Assembly (NCBI RefSeq): GCF_945957525.1
Contig: NZ_CAMFLA010000019.1
Coordinates: 1-64,000, forward strand
Length of the DNA: 64,000 nucleotides
Direction of reading: 5' to 3'
Source of the DNA: an uncultured Aquitalea sp.
GTDB lineage: Bacteria; Pseudomonadota; Gammaproteobacteria; Burkholderiales; Chromobacteriaceae
The translations under genes and the position numbers were made by a program. The notes under the pieces were generated by a model. The model ran no database searches, was not told the DNA's origin, and was given only the letters and a program-made list of their open reading frames with translations. Below, one piece after another: positions 8,540-16,688 of the stretch; the first letter of the stretch is position 1, and every line of letters starts with the position of its first letter.

Positions 8540-8548
8540 TTGGCCGAA
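8540..8548. repeat. TTGGCCGAA motif, intergenic copy
   Basis: CAGGTTGGCCGAAGGG in the leader of the EF-hand gene. It is one of at least 25 exact copies in the window and is followed by a partial inverted copy (ATCGGCCATG). Confidence 0.7.
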
Positions 8549-8679
8549 GGGAAATCGGCCATGACCAGCGCTGCCGGCAAGGTGCGTCGATGCGGAGTAG
8601 CGGAATGCAAAGCGGGCGGCGCCCGTCGGCGGCGTTGCTGTTTATCGACAAAAAACGCCGCCGGCTTTAGCCGTATTTC

Positions 8680-9465
8680 TCATTCAACTGTCTGAATTTT
8701 AACGCGAATGGCGTTGCTGCTTTGCGAGCTGCCGTTGGCGTGGCCGATGAGCAGGGTTTCCTGGCCTTGCTCGTTGCGCGCGGCGCTGCCGACTTCAATC
8801 CATTCGCCCAGGCGGCCTTCCACGGTGGTGCTGAGGTTGTTGCCGTTCTTGTCGCGGCCGCTGAAGGCTTCCTGACTGACGGCCAGCTCCAGTCGCACCC
8901 GGTCGCCCACCACATGCGGTTTGGCGTAAAAACCGGTGACCGCGTCTTGGTAGGTACCGCCGCGCAGCACCGTGCCGCGCGGCGTCACCATGCTCCAGGG
9001 CAGTGGGCGGCTGTCCACCGCCCGGATGTAACCGCTGCCGCCGTCCAGCAGACGAAGGCTTTGCGTTGTGTTGCCGCTGGTGCTGTAGCTGCCCTGGCTG
9101 CCGCCGATGGTGATGCCGGCACCGTAACGGCCGCCGCTGCCGATAGTAACATTGCCGATGGTGACGCCGCCGCCAATGCGCAGATTGCTGTCATCGCCGC
9201 TGCGGCGCCCTGCCATGCTGATTTCCATATTGAGGCTGGCCGGGCGAACGTCCAGCTGTTGCGCCAGCGCGATCAGCTGACCCTCGCGGGCCGGCGGAGC
9301 ATCGATTACCAGCTGGTTGCCGAGGCTGCTGACTTTCTCGCCGGCCTGCAGTTGCGGCCGCAACGCCGTGGCCACATCGGCGGCGTCGCGCCAGTGCATG
9401 TCGATGACTTGCAAGGCCTGAGCCGCAGCGGGGAGCAGTAACAAGGACAGAATCAGTCGTCGCAT
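8680..9465 (-). CDS. secretin N-domain-like exported protein
   Basis: 261 residues with signal peptide MRRLILSLLLLPAAAQA. Residues 18-85 (LQVIDMHWRDAADVATALRP and following) look like the short secretin/N-domain fold found in type II/III secretins. A Gly-rich stretch (about 95-130) and a beta-rich C-terminal domain follow. It lacks the secretin barrel itself, so it is a periplasmic domain protein rather than a pore. Its ATG overlaps the stop of the UbiB-family gene by one base (TGATG), so the two are translationally coupled. The role is unknown. Confidence 0.7.
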   Translation of the reverse strand: MRRLILSLLLLPAAAQALQVIDMHWRDAADVATALRPQLQAGEKVSSLGNQLVIDAPPAREGQLIALAQQLDVRPASLNMEISMAGRRSGDDSNLRIGGGVTIGNVTIGSGGRYGAGITIGGSQGSYSTSGNTTQSLRLLDGGSGYIRAVDSRPLPWSMVTPRGTVLRGGTYQDAVTGFYAKPHVVGDRVRLELAVSQEAFSGRDKNGNNLSTTVEGRLGEWIEVGSAARNEQGQETLLIGHANGSSQSSNAIRVKIQTVE

Positions 9466-11147
9466 CAGAAATCCTTTCCAGAGCGCCAGATGGACCAGAT
9501 CAGCCAGATGCTGTTGACCATGGCGGCCATGAAGCCGATGAAACCGAACAAGGGCAGGCCAAACAGCTTGGGCCCGGCGTTGACGGTCATCACGATGGAA
9601 GAGCCAATGATAAGGCAACCGGTGACGATGGCCATGGTGAGGCGGTTGGTGCTGCGATCCAGCTGTTTGCCGAAGCTGTCCAGACGTTGCAGGTCAAGAT
9701 TGATGCGGAACTTGCCGTGACGGATGTCCTTGGACAGGCGCACCAGATCGCGCGGCAGGCCGGTGAGCATGCCCAGCACTTCTTGCGCAGTGAGCTTGCC
9801 GCGCTTGAGCAGGGTTTTGGGGTGGTAGCGCGCCACGATCAGTTCGCGCACAAAGGGCGTGATGTGTTCCACCAGCTGGAAATCCGGGTCCAGTTGCCGC
9901 CCCAGCCCCTCCAGGGTGATCAGCGCCTTGAACAGCATGGCCATGTCCGGGGGCAGCACGATGCCGTGATCGCGAATCAGCGCCATGATGTCGTTGATCA
10001 ACTGGCTGATATTGAGGTTTTTCAGCGGGACGTGTTCGTACTGGAACATGAATTCGCCGATGTCGTGGGCAAACTTCTGCTCATCCACCGGCGTGCTGCC
10101 GGTCCATTCGATCAGCACATCCATCATGGCGTGCTCGTTGCGCTCGGCCAGCGAGGCCAGCAAGTCGACGATTTCGTCGCGGCGGGCGTGGCTGATGCGG
10201 CCCACCATGCCGAAATCGATGAAAGCGATACGATGTTCCGGCAGGAAAAAAACGTTGCCGGGGTGGGGGTCCGCATGAAAGAAACCGTTGATGAGGATCA
10301 TCTTCAGCACGGCGTCCGCGCCGCGGCTGGCCAGCTCCACCGGGTCCAGGCCGCTTTCGGCCAACAGGTCCAACCGGCCGCCGGGCACGCCTTCGATGTG
10401 ATCCTGCACATTGATGGCGGAGTTGGTGTATTCCCAATACACCTTGGGCACCACCACGAAAGGGTCGTCGGCAAAATCCACGGCGAAGCGCTCCATGCTG
10501 CGCGCTTCTGCAGCCAGATCCATCTCACGCTTCAAGGAGCGGGCGAACTGGGAAACAATCTCCGAGGGCTGGAAGCGGCGGGCATCGGGAAACTCCATTT
10601 CAATCAGCGTGGCCAGGTGGGCCAGGATGCGCAAGTCGGCGTCCACCTTTTCCACAATCCCCGGCCGGCGCAGCTTGACCGCCACGGATGCGCCGTCCTT
10701 CAGGGTGGCGAAATGCACTTGCGCGATGGAGGCGGAGCCGATGGGTTTGTCGTCGAAACTGGCAAATACCTCTTCGGGCGGCGCGCCCAGCGCCTTTTCC
10801 ACCAGAATGCGCACCGAGGCCGGGCTGACCGGGGGGACTGTGCTCTGCAGTTTTTCGAATTCGGCTATCCAGTCGGCGGGGAAAACGTCCACGCGAGTAG
10901 AAAGGATCTGGCCCAGTTTGATGAAGGTGGGGCCCAGCTCTTCAAAGGCCAGTCTCACTCTTACCGGGGTGGGCAGGCCCGCGTCGGGGTCCGGCAGGCG
11001 CAAGTTTAGCCACTCGCCGGCCTTTTCCATGGCGCGGGGCAGGCGCAGGCGCTGGGCGAATTCCCCCAGTCCATGGCGGATGAGAATGCCGCTGATTTCC
11101 TTCAGGCGGGGCAGGTCGCGCATGGCGACAAGCGTTTCGCGTAGCAT
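9465..11147 (-). CDS. ubiB: ABC1/UbiB-family atypical kinase
   Basis: 560 residues, close to the 546 of Escherichia coli UbiB. The family KxGQ motif is present (PTFIKLGQILSTR, about residues 74-86), as is the Ala-rich nucleotide loop (GSASIAQVHFA). Two C-terminal hydrophobic helices (about 500-555) anchor it to the inner membrane. UbiB is an atypical kinase/ATPase needed for ubiquinone synthesis, probably for handling lipid intermediates. The usual ubiE-ubiJ-ubiB neighbourhood is missing here, so this could be a second family member. The start is the ATG at 11147; in-frame codons upstream would run into the divergent promoter. Confidence 0.85.
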   Translation of the reverse strand: MLRETLVAMRDLPRLKEISGILIRHGLGEFAQRLRLPRAMEKAGEWLNLRLPDPDAGLPTPVRVRLAFEELGPTFIKLGQILSTRVDVFPADWIAEFEKLQSTVPPVSPASVRILVEKALGAPPEEVFASFDDKPIGSASIAQVHFATLKDGASVAVKLRRPGIVEKVDADLRILAHLATLIEMEFPDARRFQPSEIVSQFARSLKREMDLAAEARSMERFAVDFADDPFVVVPKVYWEYTNSAINVQDHIEGVPGGRLDLLAESGLDPVELASRGADAVLKMILINGFFHADPHPGNVFFLPEHRIAFIDFGMVGRISHARRDEIVDLLASLAERNEHAMMDVLIEWTGSTPVDEQKFAHDIGEFMFQYEHVPLKNLNISQLINDIMALIRDHGIVLPPDMAMLFKALITLEGLGRQLDPDFQLVEHITPFVRELIVARYHPKTLLKRGKLTAQEVLGMLTGLPRDLVRLSKDIRHGKFRINLDLQRLDSFGKQLDRSTNRLTMAIVTGCLIIGSSIVMTVNAGPKLFGLPLFGFIGFMAAMVNSIWLIWSIWRSGKDF

Positions 11148-11207
11148 GAGCTTTATGGTGTCCCGGTTGGCTTTACACTGTCGGCCTCGTCCGATAGAGT
11201 GCGGCCT

Positions 11208-11978
11208 ATGAAATTGCAACTGAGCTTACTTGCCGTGATGCTGGCAGGCGTCATGGTTTTTGCCCAGGCCGCGCCCGAGAAGACATCCCAGGAACCCACC
11301 AAGGCTGAAGCCTCAGAAGACCCGATAGGCAAATTCGCCTCTCCGGGCGAGGATGCGGTGGGCGACCTGCTTTTGCAAGCCATGAGTCTGCTTGGCGTGG
11401 CTTACCGCTTTGGCGGCAACTCGCCGGTCAACGGGCTGGATTGCAGCGGCTTCGTCCGTTATGTATTCCAGAAATCCCTCAAGGTCAACCTGCCGCGCAC
11501 CGCCGCCGAGATGGCCCGCGTGGGAAAACCGGTGGATCGGAGTGAACTGGCGGCTGGCGATCTGGTCTTCTTCAACACGCGCGGCTTCGCCTATTCCCAT
11601 GTCGGCATGTACATGGGCAACGGCAAGTTCATCCATGCGCCGCGCACCGGCAAGAATGTCGAAGTGGTCAGCATGGGCGACTCCTACTGGCAGAAGCGCT
11701 TCAATGGCGCGCGGCGGGTGAACCGCACCACGGCGCTTTTGCAGGCGGATACTTCCGGTGATGAAAAACCGTCGGTAGCGTCCAAGTCCGCAGCCGATTC
11801 GCCGGCTCCGGCGGTAAAATGCCGTAAAGGCCGTAAGTGCAAGGCCGTGGCGGAGAAGGCCGCAGGCAAGAAGGGCGCCAAGACGGAGAAGGCCGGCAAA
11901 TCCGGCAAGTCTTCCGGCAGCAAGGGCAAGGCGGAGAAATCCGCAGGCCACGGCAAGAAGAAAAAGTCCGGGCATTGA
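11208..11978 (+). CDS. NlpC/P60 peptidoglycan hydrolase with basic tail
   Basis: 256 residues: signal peptide (1-22), NlpC/P60 domain (about 52-170) and a Lys-rich tail. The catalytic Cys79 sits in LDCSGF, with His131 (SHVGMY) and His143 (FIHAP) as partners. These enzymes cut the D-Glu/meso-DAP bond in stem peptides. The last 80 residues are rich in Lys, Gly, Ala and Ser (repeats of GK, KS and AEKA), with a CRKGRKC pair of cysteines. This is unusual for the family and suggests binding to anionic wall or nucleic acid. The start at 11208 is chosen for its clean signal peptide. Confidence 0.85.
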   Translation: MKLQLSLLAVMLAGVMVFAQAAPEKTSQEPTKAEASEDPIGKFASPGEDAVGDLLLQAMSLLGVAYRFGGNSPVNGLDCSGFVRYVFQKSLKVNLPRTAAEMARVGKPVDRSELAAGDLVFFNTRGFAYSHVGMYMGNGKFIHAPRTGKNVEVVSMGDSYWQKRFNGARRVNRTTALLQADTSGDEKPSVASKSAADSPAPAVKCRKGRKCKAVAEKAAGKKGAKTEKAGKSGKSSGSKGKAEKSAGHGKKKKSGH

Positions 11979-12012
11979 GCCGAACAGGCTTTCCCGGACC
12001 AGACAGCAGGTC

Positions 12013-12041
12013 GATGCCCGCCTTTGCGGGCATCGCGTTTT
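12013..12041 (+). terminator. intrinsic terminator after the NlpC/P60 gene
   Basis: GATGCCCGC/GCGGGCATC is a perfect 9-bp stem with loop CTTT, followed by GCGTTTT. It precedes the small gene at 12057. Confidence 0.75.
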
Positions 12042-12056
12042 CAGGAATGGCCCTCA

Positions 12057-12275
12057 ATGGCAATGAATATCGAAATTCCGGTGTGGAAGGACCCGCAAGG
12101 CGCGACAGTAGCCTGCGTGGAAAAAATCAAAGTGATGAATGAAAACCTGGAAGAGCTGCACCAGATGGCGCAGGACGCTTTCGAGGACGCCATTCTCATG
12201 GGCTGCGACGAGCATCAGGTGCGCGATTTCCTGATGCGGCTGATGCAAAGCCTGCACAACCCCTATCAGTCCTGA
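12057..12275 (+). CDS. small conserved-looking protein upstream of lolC
   Basis: 72 residues, acidic and helical (MNENLEELHQMAQDAFEDAI in the middle), with no signal peptide or membrane helix. I chose the ATG at 12057, which follows AGGAA; the ATG two codons later is an alternative. Its stop is 14 bases before lolC, so it is probably in the same operon. I do not recognise a family. Confidence 0.65.
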   Translation: MAMNIEIPVWKDPQGATVACVEKIKVMNENLEELHQMAQDAFEDAILMGCDEHQVRDFLMRLMQSLHNPYQS

Positions 12276-12289
12276 AAGGCGGCAACCGG

Positions 12290-13537
12290 ATGCAATGGCC
12301 GTTCGAAGCTCTCATCGGGCTGCGCTATCTGCGGGCTCGCCGCCGCAACGGATTCATCTCTTTCATCTCCCTGATCTCCATTGTCGGCATCGCCTTGGGC
12401 GTGGCCGCGCTCATCATCGTGCTGTCGGTGATGAACGGCTTCCAGAAGGAGATTCGTGGGCGTATTCTCAGCGTCGCCTCCCACGTGGAAGTCAGCGCTT
12501 ACAACGGCAGGCTGCCGGGCTGGCAACAGGTGGCGGCAACCGCCAGCCACGACAAGCACGTGCTGGCGGCAGCCCCTTTCGTCAATGGCCAAGGCCTGTT
12601 CTCCGCCTACGGCAATGTGCGCGGAGGTTTGGTGCGCGGTATTGAGCCCGCGCTGGAAAACGGCGTGGTGGACGTGGGGCGGCACATGGTGGCGGGCAAG
12701 CTGGAAGCCTTGCAGCCGGGCCAGTTCGGCATCGTGCTGGGCGTGGAGCTGGCGCGCCAGCTCAGTGTGGGCATGGGCGACAAGGTAACCCTGTTCGTGC
12801 CTGAGGGCACCGTGACGCCGGCGGGGATGATCCCGCGCTACAAGCAGTTCACCGTGGTGGGTCTCTTCAAGGTGGATATGTTCGAATACGATGCTTCGCT
12901 GGCCATGATCCACCTGCGCGACGCACAAGTTTTGTCCCGGCTGGGCGACAACGTCAGCGGCGTGCGGCTGAAACTGGACGACCCGATGCTGGCGCCGCTG
13001 GTGAAGGCGGAGCTGCAAAAGGCCTTCTCGCAGGAACAACTGGTGACGGACTGGACCGATACCAACGCCAATTACTTCCGCGCCGTGCAGATCGAAAAAC
13101 GCATGATGACCATCATCCTCACGCTGATCGTGGCGGTGGCGGCCTTCAATCTGGTGTCCACGCTGGTCATGGTGGTCACCGACAAACAGGCTGACATCGC
13201 CATTTTGCGCACGCTGGGCGCATCGCCGGCCAGCATCATGAAGATTTTCATGATCCAGGGCTCCGTGGCTGGCGTTACCGGCACGCTGTCCGGCGTGGCC
13301 GGCGGGGTATTGGTGGCGCTGAATCTGGATGTGATCGTGCCGCTGATCGAGCGCGTGCTGGGCACCAAGCTGTTGTCCAGCGAGGTGTACATGATTGATT
13401 ACCTGCCTTCCGACGTACAAACCGGCGATGTGCTGACCATTACCGTGATTTCGCTGCTGCTGGCGCTGTTTGCCACGCTGTACCCCAGCTGGCGCGCCGC
13501 GCGCACCCAACCGGCGGAGGCGCTGCGCTATGAGTGA
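12290..13537 (+). CDS. lolC: lipoprotein-releasing ABC transporter permease (LolC/E/F type)
   Basis: 415 residues. One N-terminal transmembrane helix (about 23-48), a large periplasmic domain (about 50-265) and three C-terminal helices give the LolC/LolE/MacB-like topology. With LolD it extracts mature lipoproteins from the inner membrane and hands them to LolA. Only one permease gene is present, directly followed by lolD, so the transporter is likely a permease homodimer (LolDF arrangement) rather than LolCDE. The stop overlaps the lolD start by 8 bases. Confidence 0.93.
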   Translation: MQWPFEALIGLRYLRARRRNGFISFISLISIVGIALGVAALIIVLSVMNGFQKEIRGRILSVASHVEVSAYNGRLPGWQQVAATASHDKHVLAAAPFVNGQGLFSAYGNVRGGLVRGIEPALENGVVDVGRHMVAGKLEALQPGQFGIVLGVELARQLSVGMGDKVTLFVPEGTVTPAGMIPRYKQFTVVGLFKVDMFEYDASLAMIHLRDAQVLSRLGDNVSGVRLKLDDPMLAPLVKAELQKAFSQEQLVTDWTDTNANYFRAVQIEKRMMTIILTLIVAVAAFNLVSTLVMVVTDKQADIAILRTLGASPASIMKIFMIQGSVAGVTGTLSGVAGGVLVALNLDVIVPLIERVLGTKLLSSEVYMIDYLPSDVQTGDVLTITVISLLLALFATLYPSWRAARTQPAEALRYE

Positions 13538-14216
13538 CGCCGTACTGGTCTGCCGCCAACTGGGCAAAACTTACGATGAAGGCAAGCTGAACCTCACCGT
13601 GCTGGACGATGTGAGCCTCACCGTGGCCAAGGGCGAGCGCCTAGCCATTGTCGGTGCCTCCGGTTCCGGCAAAAGCACGCTGTTGCACCTGCTAGGCGGG
13701 CTGGACACGCCCAGTCGCGGCGAGGTGGAAGTGCTGGGGCACCCGCTGTCCGGTCTCTGCGAGAAAGCGCGCGGCGAGCTGCGCAATCGCTCCATGGGTT
13801 TTGTCTACCAGTTTCACCATCTGCTGCCGGAGTTCACCGCGCTGGAAAACGTGATGATGCCCTTGCTGATCCGCCGCATGCCGGCCAAGGCCGCCGCGGA
13901 GGAGGCCGCCGTCATGCTGGAGAAAGTAGGGCTGGGCAAGCGCTTGCAACACAAGCCGGGCGAGTTGTCCGGCGGCGAGCGGCAACGCGCCGCCATCGCC
14001 CGCGCGCTGGTGACGCGGCCCGCCTGTCTGCTGGCCGACGAGCCTACCGGCAATCTGGATAGCCAGACGGCTCGGCAGGTATTCGACCTGATGCTGGAGT
14101 TGAACGCCACGCTGGGTACCAGCCTGGTGATCGTCACCCACGATATGGAGCTGGCCGGCCGGGCCCAACGCGCCTTGCGGCTGGTGGAAGGACGGTTGGT
14201 GGAGGCCGCTGTCTGA
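13530..14216 (+). CDS. lolD: lipoprotein-releasing ABC transporter ATPase LolD
   Basis: 228 residues. Walker [10 protein letters not shown] (about 42-50), signature [15 protein letters not shown] (about 147-161), Walker [13 protein letters not shown] and the H-loop VTHD are all intact. It powers release of lipoproteins by the LolC-type permease upstream. I use the ATG at 13530, which overlaps the lolC stop; frames extending further upstream have no support. Confidence 0.95.
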   Translation: MSDAVLVCRQLGKTYDEGKLNLTVLDDVSLTVAKGERLAIVGASGSGKSTLLHLLGGLDTPSRGEVEVLGHPLSGLCEKARGELRNRSMGFVYQFHHLLPEFTALENVMMPLLIRRMPAKAAAEEAAVMLEKVGLGKRLQHKPGELSGGERQRAAIARALVTRPACLLADEPTGNLDSQTARQVFDLMLELNATLGTSLVIVTHDMELAGRAQRALRLVEGRLVEAAV

Positions 14217-14243
14217 GTCCGATTCGCCGTATTTCCTGCAAGG

Positions 14244-14252
14244 TTGGCCGAA
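14244..14252. repeat. TTGGCCGAA motif, intergenic copy
   Basis: AAGGTTGGCCGAAGGCC in the 71-base gap between lolD and the MscS-type gene. The extended form matches the copies at 8540 and 29789. Confidence 0.7.
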
Positions 14253-14287
14253 GGCCGCCACCACAAACAGTCTGACAAGGAACCGCA

Positions 14288-15580
14288 TTGATACTGATCG
14301 CCCGTGATGAAATCAGCTTCGACAACCTGCTGAACGCACTGCAGACCGACAGTGGTCTGGCTCAGTTGGCCATCGGCGTGCTGTGCATCCTGATTGCCCG
14401 CTTTACCGCCACCTTGGTGTTCCGCCGCTTCTTTCAGCGCGACCCAGCGCGTTATGAGCGATTTCTGCCGTACGCGGCTTTCCGGCTGGTGTTGCCGGGG
14501 GTGTCGCAGTTGCTGGTGATTGCCAGCACCATCGTCTGGTATTTCACCATCCACCAGCGCCCGCATTTGTTGCCGCTGTTCTCGGCCATGCTGATGTGGC
14601 TGGCCATCATCCGCCTGTTTACCGCCATGATGCGGCAAGCGCTGCCCAAGGGCCGCTTCGAGCGGCATTCGGAACACTTCATCGCCACAGTGCTGTGGCT
14701 GGGTTTTGTTTCCTGGGCCATCGGTTTTGATCATGTGCTGATCGACTGGCTGGAGTCCGTGTCTTTCAGCGTGGGCAAGAGCCGGCTGGATTTGCTGACC
14801 ATCCTCAACGCGTTGCTGTGGGTAACGGTGATTGTGGTGGGCGCGCTGTGGGTCAGCCGCCTGCTGGAAGCGCGGGTGATGAAGCTTCAGCATCTGGACC
14901 TGTCGCTGCGCATTGTCTTCGCCAAGATGGCGCGCACGCTGCTGATCGTGGTGGCGGTACTGATAGCGCTGCCGGTGGTGGGCATCGATCTGACCGTGCT
15001 GTCGGTGTTTGGCGGCGCGGTGGGCGTGGGGCTGGGTTTTGGCTTGCAGAAGATCGCCAGCAACTATGTGTCCGGTTTCATCATTCTGCTGGATCGCTCC
15101 ATCCGCATTGGCGACCGTCTGATGGTGGACAATCGCGTGGGTTACGTCACGCGCATCACCTCCCGCTATGTGGTGCTGAAGAGCGCGGACGGCTCGGAAG
15201 CGCTGGTGCCTAACGACGCGTTGATTTCCAATACCGTGATCAACCAGTCCTATTCCGACAAATCCATGTGGATCAGCATGCCGATCCAGGTGGATTACGG
15301 CACCGATCTCGATCAGGCGCTGGCCATCTTGCGCGAGTCCGCCGTGCATCCGCGCGTGTTGCAGGAGCCGGGCCCGGCGGCGTTTGTCACCGCCTTTGCC
15401 GACAATGGCATCAACCTCGAGCTGGGCATCTGGGTGAAAGACCCGGAAAACGGCTTCATGGGCCTGAAATCGGAAATCTATCTCGCTATTTGGCGTCGCT
15501 TCAATGAAGTGGGCATCGACATTCCCTTCCCGCAGCGCACCGTGCGCATTGTGGGGGATGATGCGGACAAAACAGTCTGA
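14288..15580 (+). CDS. MscS-family mechanosensitive channel
   Basis: 430 residues. Several N-terminal helices (about 20-190) precede the conserved MscS core. The pore helix VLSVFGGAVGVGLGFGLQKI (about 240-259) has the Gly/Ala packing pattern, followed by the beta domain (FIILLDRSIRIGDRLMVDNR) and C-terminal alpha/beta domain. Such channels open under membrane tension and release solutes during osmotic downshock. The start is a TTG preceded by AAGGAA. Length is between MscS and MscK, as in YbdG/YnaI-like members. Confidence 0.88.
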   Translation: MILIARDEISFDNLLNALQTDSGLAQLAIGVLCILIARFTATLVFRRFFQRDPARYERFLPYAAFRLVLPGVSQLLVIASTIVWYFTIHQRPHLLPLFSAMLMWLAIIRLFTAMMRQALPKGRFERHSEHFIATVLWLGFVSWAIGFDHVLIDWLESVSFSVGKSRLDLLTILNALLWVTVIVVGALWVSRLLEARVMKLQHLDLSLRIVFAKMARTLLIVVAVLIALPVVGIDLTVLSVFGGAVGVGLGFGLQKIASNYVSGFIILLDRSIRIGDRLMVDNRVGYVTRITSRYVVLKSADGSEALVPNDALISNTVINQSYSDKSMWISMPIQVDYGTDLDQALAILRESAVHPRVLQEPGPAAFVTAFADNGINLELGIWVKDPENGFMGLKSEIYLAIWRRFNEVGIDIPFPQRTVRIVGDDADKTV

Positions 15581-15594
15581 GGGGAGGGCAGGGC

Positions 15595-16206
15595 ATGACG
15601 GACAAACATCTGGCGGTGGTGGACGACGATGCCGCCGTGCGGCAGGCGCTGATCTGGTTGCTGGAAGGCCAGGGCTATGAGGCCAGCGGTTTCGACAGCG
15701 CGGAAGAGTTTCTCGCCACCGGCCCATCCTGTCCGTTCAACGGTTTGATCGTGGATCTGCGCATGTCCGGCATGTCCGGCATCGTACTGCTGGAGAAGTT
15801 GGCAGAGTGGCCCTACTGCCCGCCAGCCATGATGCTGACCGCGCATGGCGATGTACCGCACGCCGTGGCCGCCATCAAGCTGGGTGCCATCGACTTCATG
15901 GAAAAACCCTTCGACGACGAACGCCTGCTGGAGCGCGTGGCGCGACTGGTGCGGCAGGATGAAGAGGGGCGCGCCCGCCATGCGCGCTCACGCCGCATTG
16001 AGGATCTGCTGGGTTCGCTCACCGAGCGCGAGCGCGAGGTGATGCATCTGATTCTGGCTGGCAAGCTCAACAAGCAGATTGCGGAGGAGCTTTCCATCAG
16101 CATGAAAACGGTGGAAGTGCATCGCTCGCGCGTGTTTGAGAAAATGGGCGTGAAGTCGGCGGTTGAGCTGGCCGGCGCGCTCGCCAATGCAGGAAACCCC
16201 TTCTGA
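15595..16206 (+). CDS. FixJ/TtrR-type response regulator (orphan)
   Basis: 203 residues: receiver domain (1-118) with acidic pocket DDD (residues 10-12), phospho-acceptor Asp54 (LIVDLRMSG) and Lys in EKPF. A LuxR-type helix-turn-helix (about 138-200; LTEREREVMHLILAGKLNKQ) follows. This is the FixJ/NarL architecture. No histidine kinase gene is adjacent. Its stop shares a base with the nudB start, and it follows the MscS gene by 14 bases. Confidence 0.88.
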   Translation: MTDKHLAVVDDDAAVRQALIWLLEGQGYEASGFDSAEEFLATGPSCPFNGLIVDLRMSGMSGIVLLEKLAEWPYCPPAMMLTAHGDVPHAVAAIKLGAIDFMEKPFDDERLLERVARLVRQDEEGRARHARSRRIEDLLGSLTEREREVMHLILAGKLNKQIAEELSISMKTVEVHRSRVFEKMGVKSAVELAGALANAGNPF

Positions 16207-16652
16207 TGGCCGGCAACAAGCAGCCGGTGTCGGTGCTGGTGGTGATTCACACGCCGGACGCTCAGGTACTGGTGATCGAGCGGGCTGACAAGGCCGGCTT
16301 CTGGCAATCCGTGACCGGCAGCCGCGAAGGCAGTGAAAGCCTGCTGCAGACCGCTGCGCGCGAGTTGGCCGAAGAAACCGGCCTGGAGGCCGGCCGATAC
16401 GCGCTGAGCGACTGGGGCATTATCAACCGGTATGAAATCTACCCGCACTGGCGCCACCGTTATCCGGAGGGCGTCACCCACAACGAAGAACACGTTTTCG
16501 GGCTGCTGTTGCCCGCGCCGCAAGCGGTGACGCTGGCGCCGGCCGAGCATCTTGGCTATCGCTGGCTGCCCTGGCGCGAAGCCGCCGACCTAGTGTTTTC
16601 TCCCTCCAACGCCGAAGCCATCCGTTTGCTGCCCGCCCGCCTGGGCCTGTAA
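16206..16652 (+). CDS. nudB: dihydroneopterin triphosphate diphosphatase (Nudix)
   Basis: 148 residues with a full Nudix box GSREGSESLLQTAARELAEE-TG (about residues 38-59, Gx5Ex7REUxEExG). The overall sequence (WQSVTGS near the box, HNEEHVFGLLLP, YRWLPWREA) is the NudB pattern. NudB removes pyrophosphate from dihydroneopterin triphosphate in folate synthesis. It overlaps the response regulator stop by one base. A TTGGCCGAA copy is read in frame as Leu-Ala-Glu inside the Nudix box. Confidence 0.88.
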   Translation: MAGNKQPVSVLVVIHTPDAQVLVIERADKAGFWQSVTGSREGSESLLQTAARELAEETGLEAGRYALSDWGIINRYEIYPHWRHRYPEGVTHNEEHVFGLLLPAPQAVTLAPAEHLGYRWLPWREAADLVFSPSNAEAIRLLPARLGL

Positions 16653-16688
16653 CAGGCAGGCCTACCGTGCGGTTGTTGAGCAGCGCTC

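Noticed and set aside
9687-11009. Plus-strand frame antisense to the UbiB-family gene
   Set aside because: Shadow of a conserved kinase; it has no ribosome site or recognisable domain.
12266-13567. Long minus-strand open frame across lolC
   Set aside because: It is His/Gln/Arg-rich without domains. LolC on the plus strand fits its family over its full length.
13814-15727. 637-codon minus-strand frame across lolD, the MscS gene and the regulator
   Set aside because: It covers three well-supported genes of the other strand, and its composition is that of a shadow frame.
16365-16373. TTGGCCGAA as a mere result of Leu-Ala-Glu coding
   Set aside because: Several genic copies are read in other frames and eight copies are intergenic, with conserved flanking G. 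Coding alone does not explain the excess.
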